Source of the DNA: Pantoea piersonii
GTDB taxonomy: Bacteria > Pseudomonadota > Gammaproteobacteria > Enterobacterales > Enterobacteriaceae
Length of the DNA stretch: 64,000 bases
Direction of reading: 5' to 3'
Assembly: GCF_003612015.1 (NCBI RefSeq)
Contig: NZ_RARB01000002.1
Coordinates: forward strand, 497,590-561,589
Below the pieces are notes generated by a model, which saw only the letters and a program-made list of their open reading frames with translations, did not search any database and was not told where the DNA came from. Shown in pieces: positions 60,491-64,000 of this stretch (the first letter of the stretch is position 1; each line of letters opens with the position of its first letter). The translations under genes were made by a program, and so were the position numbers.

Positions 60491-61366
60491 GTGACTTTGC
60501 TGTGGATCCTGCTGCGTGCGCTGCATTTCGCCGCCGTGATGCTGCTGGCGGGTAGCGCATTTTACACCGCGCTGTTAGCGCCGGTACGCTATCGTCGTGC
60601 GCTGGCGCAGCGTCTCGACGCCATAATGCGCGGGTGCATCTGGCTGGCGCTGCTCAGCGGACTGCTGATGCTGGCAACCCAGCTGGCGTTGATGAGCGGC
60701 GACTGGCGCAATCTGAGCGACGCTCTGATCTGGCGTGCGGTGCTGAGCACGCGCTTTGGTGCGGTCTGGCAGTGGGAGATAGCGCTGGCCGCGGCAACGC
60801 TGCTGGCGAGTCTGCTGCGTAATGAACGACGGCAGCAGGCGTGGCTGGTGGGCGCGCTGTTGCAGCTGGGCTGTATGGCGTTGACCGGACATGCGGCGAT
60901 GCGCGAAGGCGCTGTGGGCGCGCTGCAGCAGGCTAATCATGCGCTGCATCTCATCGGCGCCGCCTTCTGGACGGGCGGCCTGTTGCCGCTGCTTATTCTG
61001 ATGCGCGAGGCGCGGCAGATCGATCGGCGCAGCGACGCCATTCGCACCATGATGCGCTTTTCGCGTTACGGACATCTGGCGGTCGCCGCGACGCTGCTCA
61101 CTGGCGTGGTGAATACGCTGCTGATCGTCGGCTGGCCTCGCCAGTGGCATGGCGGCCTTTACAGCGAACTGTTAGTTGTTAAGGTGACGCTGGTGGCCCT
61201 TATGGTCGCTATTGCGCTGCTCAACCGTTACGTGCTGGTGCCGCGTTTTCGCCGCGCGGGGAAGGGCGCGCAACATAAATTTATTCGTATGACGCAGCTT
61301 GAACTGCTGCTGGCATGCGCAGTGGTTGGCCTGGTCAGCGTCTTCGCCACGCTGTCGCCAGCCTGA
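60491..61366 (+). CDS. yebZ: CopD-type copper membrane protein (YebZ)
   Basis: Inner-membrane protein of 291 aa with about eight hydrophobic helices, starting with GTG at 60491. ALHFAAVMLLAGSAFY and NHALHLIGAAFWTGGLLPL have the conserved histidines of CopD. Paired with CopC (YobA) in an operon, probably for copper uptake or tolerance. Confidence 0.92.
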   Translation: MTLLWILLRALHFAAVMLLAGSAFYTALLAPVRYRRALAQRLDAIMRGCIWLALLSGLLMLATQLALMSGDWRNLSDALIWRAVLSTRFGAVWQWEIALAAATLLASLLRNERRQQAWLVGALLQLGCMALTGHAAMREGAVGALQQANHALHLIGAAFWTGGLLPLLILMREARQIDRRSDAIRTMMRFSRYGHLAVAATLLTGVVNTLLIVGWPRQWHGGLYSELLVVKVTLVALMVAIALLNRYVLVPRFRRAGKGAQHKFIRMTQLELLLACAVVGLVSVFATLSPA

Positions 61367-61404
61367 GTTTGACCCGTTTTGACTGAGTAAAAAGGTAGGC
61401 TATT

Positions 61405-61749
61405 TTGCTGAAGAAAGTGATCCCCGCAGTGCTGTTATTATCTCTCTGTGGCCAGGCGCTGGCGGCGGAGATTATTACCGTCAGCCGTTTTGAGGTGGGT
61501 AAGGCGGCATGGCCCTTTAGCCGTGAAGAGGTGATGTTAACCTGCGAAAAAGATGGCTCGCTGTTCGCCATTAATCCCAGCACGCTGATGCAGTATCCGC
61601 TCAATGATAAAGCCGAAGCCCGCGTGCAGGCAGGCCAGGTGAAGGCGCAGCCCATCTCTGTAATCCAGGCGGAAGACAAGGCGCATCCAGGCCAGATGAT
61701 GAGCCTGCAGCCGATTATCGAGCGTACACAGGCGCTGTGCGATAAATAA
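61405..61749 (+). CDS. yebY: YebY family secreted protein
   Basis: 114 aa from a TTG at 61405 (AAAGGT upstream); no ATG is available upstream of the signal peptide, which runs [43 protein letters not shown] and [13 protein letters not shown] match E. coli YebY. Two cysteines, one in each half, may pair. Function unknown; its place after copC-copD suggests a copper link. Confidence 0.88.
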   Translation: MLKKVIPAVLLLSLCGQALAAEIITVSRFEVGKAAWPFSREEVMLTCEKDGSLFAINPSTLMQYPLNDKAEARVQAGQVKAQPISVIQAEDKAHPGQMMSLQPIIERTQALCDK

Positions 61750-61869
61750 TCCTGACCAGGGCGCGATGCTCTTTCGCGCCTTCTTTCGATGATTCTGCCG
61801 CCAGGATCACACTCTGATCCTGCGGATCCCCTCTGCCCGGCTGTTCGCTGGCATTTCCAAAGGCGTGGT

Positions 61870-61879
61870 CTAATCTTAA
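61870..61879 (+). promoter_or_regulatory. Sigma-S type -10 of sdsR
   Basis: CTAATCTTAA resembles the sigma-S extended -10 (CTAYACTTAA) and lies directly before the conserved RNA start. Confidence 0.7.
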
Positions 61880-61882
61880 CTG

Positions 61883-61982
61883 GCAAGGCGAAATCGCCTG
61901 CATTAATGCCAACTTTTAGCGCACGGCTCTACAAGAGCCATTTCCCTGGACCGAATACAGGAATCGTGTTCGGTCTTTTTTT
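61883..61982 (+). ncRNA. sdsR: SdsR (RyeB) small RNA
   Basis: GCATTAATGCCAACTTTTAG, the following GCGCACGGCTCT and TTTCCCTGGACCGAATACAG match E. coli SdsR almost base for base. The RNA ends in the hairpin GACCGAATAC/GTGTTCGGTC and seven T. It is sigma-S-dependent and represses several mRNAs through Hfq in stationary phase. In E. coli it lies beside yebY and overlaps the antisense RNA SraC (RyeA), which may exist here on the minus strand. Confidence 0.93.
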
Positions 61983-62532
61983 GCGCCATGAATTTAGACG
62001 GTGCATCCCGTTATCTGACCCTTTCCTGAGGCGTCTTATATCCCGACCAGCCGAGTCTCTTTTCTGAATCAGCGAACACCCCTGTTTTGTGTCGATGCAG
62101 CCATCACGTAACACACCTCTTTTACTTTACCGCGCCAGGCGTAAGCGCGTGGCCTCTTCTGGCGATAATCTGCCTGCTTCAGCAGAAACTAAATCCTGAA
62201 CCGGGAGACGAATATTACTTTTCTGTCTCAGCCACCTTTCTTTTTATGTTATTTCTTTGACGTTAGTAAAAATATATTAACAGCGCGCCGGTTAAGCTTA
62301 TTGCCCTGTTTCAGGTAAGTTGCTGAAGATAAAGTTATTACCCTGCGCTTCGCTGTAATATGCGATTTTAAATTATCGCTTCGCTAATAAATAAATGGGT
62401 TTTCTGGTGTGAAATAGCCTTGCAGATACAGGCTGGTCGTCTAGTATTAATCATGCAACACGAAATACGGCTGGCGTAACAGATTTATGCCGGTTGCCAT
62501 TTACTGAATGACAATATGTCCAGGAGGATATT
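61983..62532. other. Long A/T-rich intergenic region
   Basis: 550 bp without a supported gene. It contains a promoter-like pair near the right end (62420-62447) for the KGG-repeat gene. The pphA and yebW genes of E. coli are absent from this position. Confidence 0.5.
62420..62447 (+). promoter_or_regulatory. Promoter of the KGG-repeat gene, possibly sigma-S
   Basis: TTGCAG, 16 nt, TAGTAT within CTAGTATTAA, whose form is near the sigma-S -10. It lies 86 bp before the start codon. Confidence 0.5.
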
Positions 62533-62709
62533 ATGGCCGAGCATCGTGGTGGTTCAGGTAATTTTGCAGAGAACCCTGAAAAAGCTTCAGAAGCAGGTAA
62601 AAAAGGCGGTCAGCACAGTGGCGGTAATTTCGCTAACGACCGTGAAAAAGCTTCAGAAGCAGGTAAAAAAGGTGGCCAGAATAGCCATAGCGGCGGACGC
62701 AAGTCTTAA
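62533..62709 (+). CDS. KGG-repeat stress protein (YciG-like), 58 aa
   Basis: Two repeats of about 22 residues, each GGxGNFAxxxEKASEAGKKGG, start MAEHRGGSGNFAENPEKASE. This is the KGG motif of YciG, YmdF and GsiB, small very hydrophilic proteins made in stationary phase; YciG has been linked to motility. AGGAGG precedes the ATG. The two KASEAGKKGG units are also nearly identical at DNA level (AAAAAGCTTCAGAAGCAGGT twice). Ends at a strong terminator. Confidence 0.9.
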   Translation: MAEHRGGSGNFAENPEKASEAGKKGGQHSGGNFANDREKASEAGKKGGQNSHSGGRKS

Positions 62710-62743
62710 TAAACAGAATATTTTAGAGTCTGTTTAAGCCACC

Positions 62744-62773
62744 AACCCCGGCATTCTATGTCGGGGTTTTTTT
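62744..62773 (+). terminator. Terminator of the KGG-repeat gene
   Basis: AACCCCGGCAT-TCT-ATGTCGGGGTT followed by TTTTT. Confidence 0.92.
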
Positions 62774-62911
62774 ATGCGCTGTAACAGCACATTAGCCGCT
62801 CCTTTTAAAAAATCATGCTGAAACGTTTACAGGCAGAGCGACTATTTAAGACTTTTCATCTTGCTGGAGACGGGCGGCAAGGTAAGATCCCTGTTTTACA
62901 GGGAGGCCGTT

Positions 62912-63283
62912 ATGAAAAATGTTGTGCTGAGCATGCTCGCTAAAATATCAAAAATCGATGCGGAAACGAAGCAGCTCACCGCGCGCGTCGAAGCGCAATC
63001 GCTGCTGATCAGCGCGCTGGTGTTAGCCGTCAGCAGGCAGGGCGGCGTAACCGAGATGATTGATAGCGCAAACAAAGCGATCAATACCGTGATTGAATCG
63101 GCCGATTCTGATGAAATGCTGAAGTCAGATGCCGCCATTCTGCTGCATGAATTCCAGGAGTTGCTGACCATATCCAGAGCGGTTGATAAAGCAGATAACG
63201 AAATCGACCAGGATGGGCTCGCTCATATCAGCGGCGTTTCTCACCTGACTGGCTCTGAACCCCAGGAAAAAGACAAGCTTTAG
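62912..63283 (+). CDS. IraP-like anti-adaptor protein
   Basis: 123 aa from the ATG at 62912, with GGGAGG upstream. The first 45 residues follow the E. coli IraP pattern: MKN, two hydrophobic residues, a K-I-x-K segment, then LTARVEAQSLLISAL against LCAQVEALEIIVTAM. Helical, acidic, no Cys. IraP binds RssB and stops it from delivering sigma-S to ClpXP. The C-terminus is about 37 residues longer than IraP (86 aa), so this may be a divergent member. It follows the sigma-S-type genes sdsR and the KGG gene. Confidence 0.65.
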   Translation: MKNVVLSMLAKISKIDAETKQLTARVEAQSLLISALVLAVSRQGGVTEMIDSANKAINTVIESADSDEMLKSDAAILLHEFQELLTISRAVDKADNEIDQDGLAHISGVSHLTGSEPQEKDKL

Positions 63284-63290
63284 CCTGCCT

Positions 63291-63311
63291 CCAGCCCGCC
63301 TTGCGGGCTGG
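63291..63311. terminator. Hairpin between convergent genes
   Basis: CCAGCCCGC-CTT-GCGGGCTGG, a perfect 9-bp stem, no T-run. Confidence 0.5.
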
Positions 63312-63351
63312 CTGATGCGCCTGCTTTAATATTTGGTCTCAGACACCCCTT

Positions 63352-63678
63352 TTATGCCGCCATCTTCCGACAGGCCGCTGCGCAGCGCTGACAGGCCTGC
63401 GCGCAGTGCTGGCAGTGATCGTGCTGATGCTGACCGCACTCGTCCGCGCACTGCTGGCAAACGTCCGCACAGAGCTGACAGAGCGCAACGGCTGATTCGC
63501 TCTGCTGCGCAATAAACTGAGCGGCCAGGCGACAAATCGCCGCGCACTGCATATCGAGCTGAATGCAGCCCCGCATCATTTCAATATTTTCTTCACGCAG
63601 ACAGGACGCCGCGCAATTATCGCAGGCAGCGGCACAGGCATAACAGGCTTCCAGGCACTGTTTATATTCACTGTTCAT
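63352..63678 (-). CDS. Cys-rich four-helix copper-storage protein (Csp-like)
   Basis: 108 aa with 19 cysteines (8, 12, 15, 19, 22, 26, 38, 45, 49, 67, 70, 74, 77, 81, 89, 92, 96, 99, 103), mostly spaced 3 or 4 apart so that they face one side of helices, the layout of Csp proteins which hold many Cu(I) ions inside a four-helix bundle. No signal peptide, so a cytosolic Csp3-type. His-rich link GQHQHDHC before the last helix. AGGAGGAAAT precedes the ATG. It lies 1.6 kb from the yobA-yebZ-yebY operon. Confidence 0.85.
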   Translation of the reverse strand: MNSEYKQCLEACYACAAACDNCAASCLREENIEMMRGCIQLDMQCAAICRLAAQFIAQQSESAVALCQLCADVCQQCADECGQHQHDHCQHCAQACQRCAAACRKMAA

Positions 63679-64000
63679 ATTTCCTCCTTATCATTTCGTG
63701 GTGACTGATTAAGCCTAAAAAATATTGGTGATTATGCAAGTCGCAGACAGAGAAGCGATTCTGCCAGCGCTACGCTAAAAAATGGCGTTGATAAAAAATA
63801 GTGTGGGTTGACCTTATAAACATTATGCTTATTTGCAGCAGGGCTGCGTCAGCCACCAAATAGCCGATAACTTTTTTTTGACGCTAAGTGTTTAATATTT
63901 CTGACGAGGCAGGGGGATCTGCCGCTTATATTTTGTCCGAAAAATTACGGTCGCGCTTTCATTTTTGTGAAACCTCTTCCAGGCTTGTCTGGCTTATTCT
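63679..64000. other. Right edge, no gene seen
   Basis: 322 bp upstream of the Csp-like gene. GCCGATAA at 63863 lacks a matching -35 upstream. No copper-responsive palindrome that I can recognise. Confidence 0.5.

Noticed and set aside
62516..62737. 73-codon frame over the KGG-repeat gene
   Set aside because: It is a shifted-frame reading; the real frame starts at 62533 behind AGGAGG and gives the repeated KGG motif.
63863..63870. GCCGATAA as a FliA -10 at the right edge
   Set aside because: The sequence 11 nt upstream (CTGCGTCA) is not a FliA -35.

Overview
The window is a chromosomal segment of a motile enterobacterium. Gene order and protein sequences are those of Enterobacterales, and the mixture (otsBA-flhDC-mot-che-flhBAE, argS-yecM-cutC, cmoAB-yecNE-aspS-nudB-yebC-ruvCAB-znu-mepM-lpxM, pykA-hexR-zwf-eda-purT, ptrB-exoX-holE) best suits the Erwiniaceae (Pantoea/Mixta/Erwinia side). 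That placement rests on memory of gene order, not on a search. Nearly all genes are intact core genes with uniform GC-rich codon use. I see no prophage, insertion sequence, CRISPR array, tRNA or rRNA. || 1-6.1 kb, accessory: a Rieske oxygenase, its ferredoxin-reductase partner and a flavin reductase (cut by the window edge) lie divergent from a LysR regulator. An NlpC/P60 lipoprotein, a LacI-type sensor protein without a DNA-binding head, and pdxK follow. || 6.6-8.8 kb: otsBA for trehalose synthesis. || 8.8-27.6 kb: the flagellar and chemotaxis block. It holds flhDC with a CRP site, motAB, cheAW, three tandem chemoreceptors with their own FliA-type promoters, cheRBYZ and flhBAE. The third, Tsr-like receptor is frameshifted, and the first has a 15-nt deletion at the same spot. 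A FliA promoter inside flhC followed by a terminator marks a likely MotR small RNA. A further FliA-type promoter lies far upstream of flhD. || 27.6-37.5 kb: argS, yecM, a MalY/PatB-type lyase, cutC (with a sigma-E promoter and a MicL-like RNA in its 3' part), a secreted unknown, a LysE exporter, cmoB/cmoA, yecN and yecE. || 37.6-48.3 kb: aspS-nudB, yebC-ruvC, ruvAB behind a LexA box, znuCB/znuA around a Zur box, mepM and lpxM. || 48.4-56.1 kb: an MdfA-type exporter, pykA, hexR, zwf, eda (edd is absent between zwf and eda) and purT with a PurR box. || 56.2-64 kb: yebE, ptrB, exoX, holE, copC-copD-yebY, the SdsR small RNA, a KGG-repeat stress protein, an IraP-like anti-adaptor and a Cys-rich copper-storage protein. 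The last part is a sigma-S and copper themed end. || Two 105-bp copies of an imperfect palindromic repeat sit in two convergent intergenic gaps, and their stems show compensating changes.
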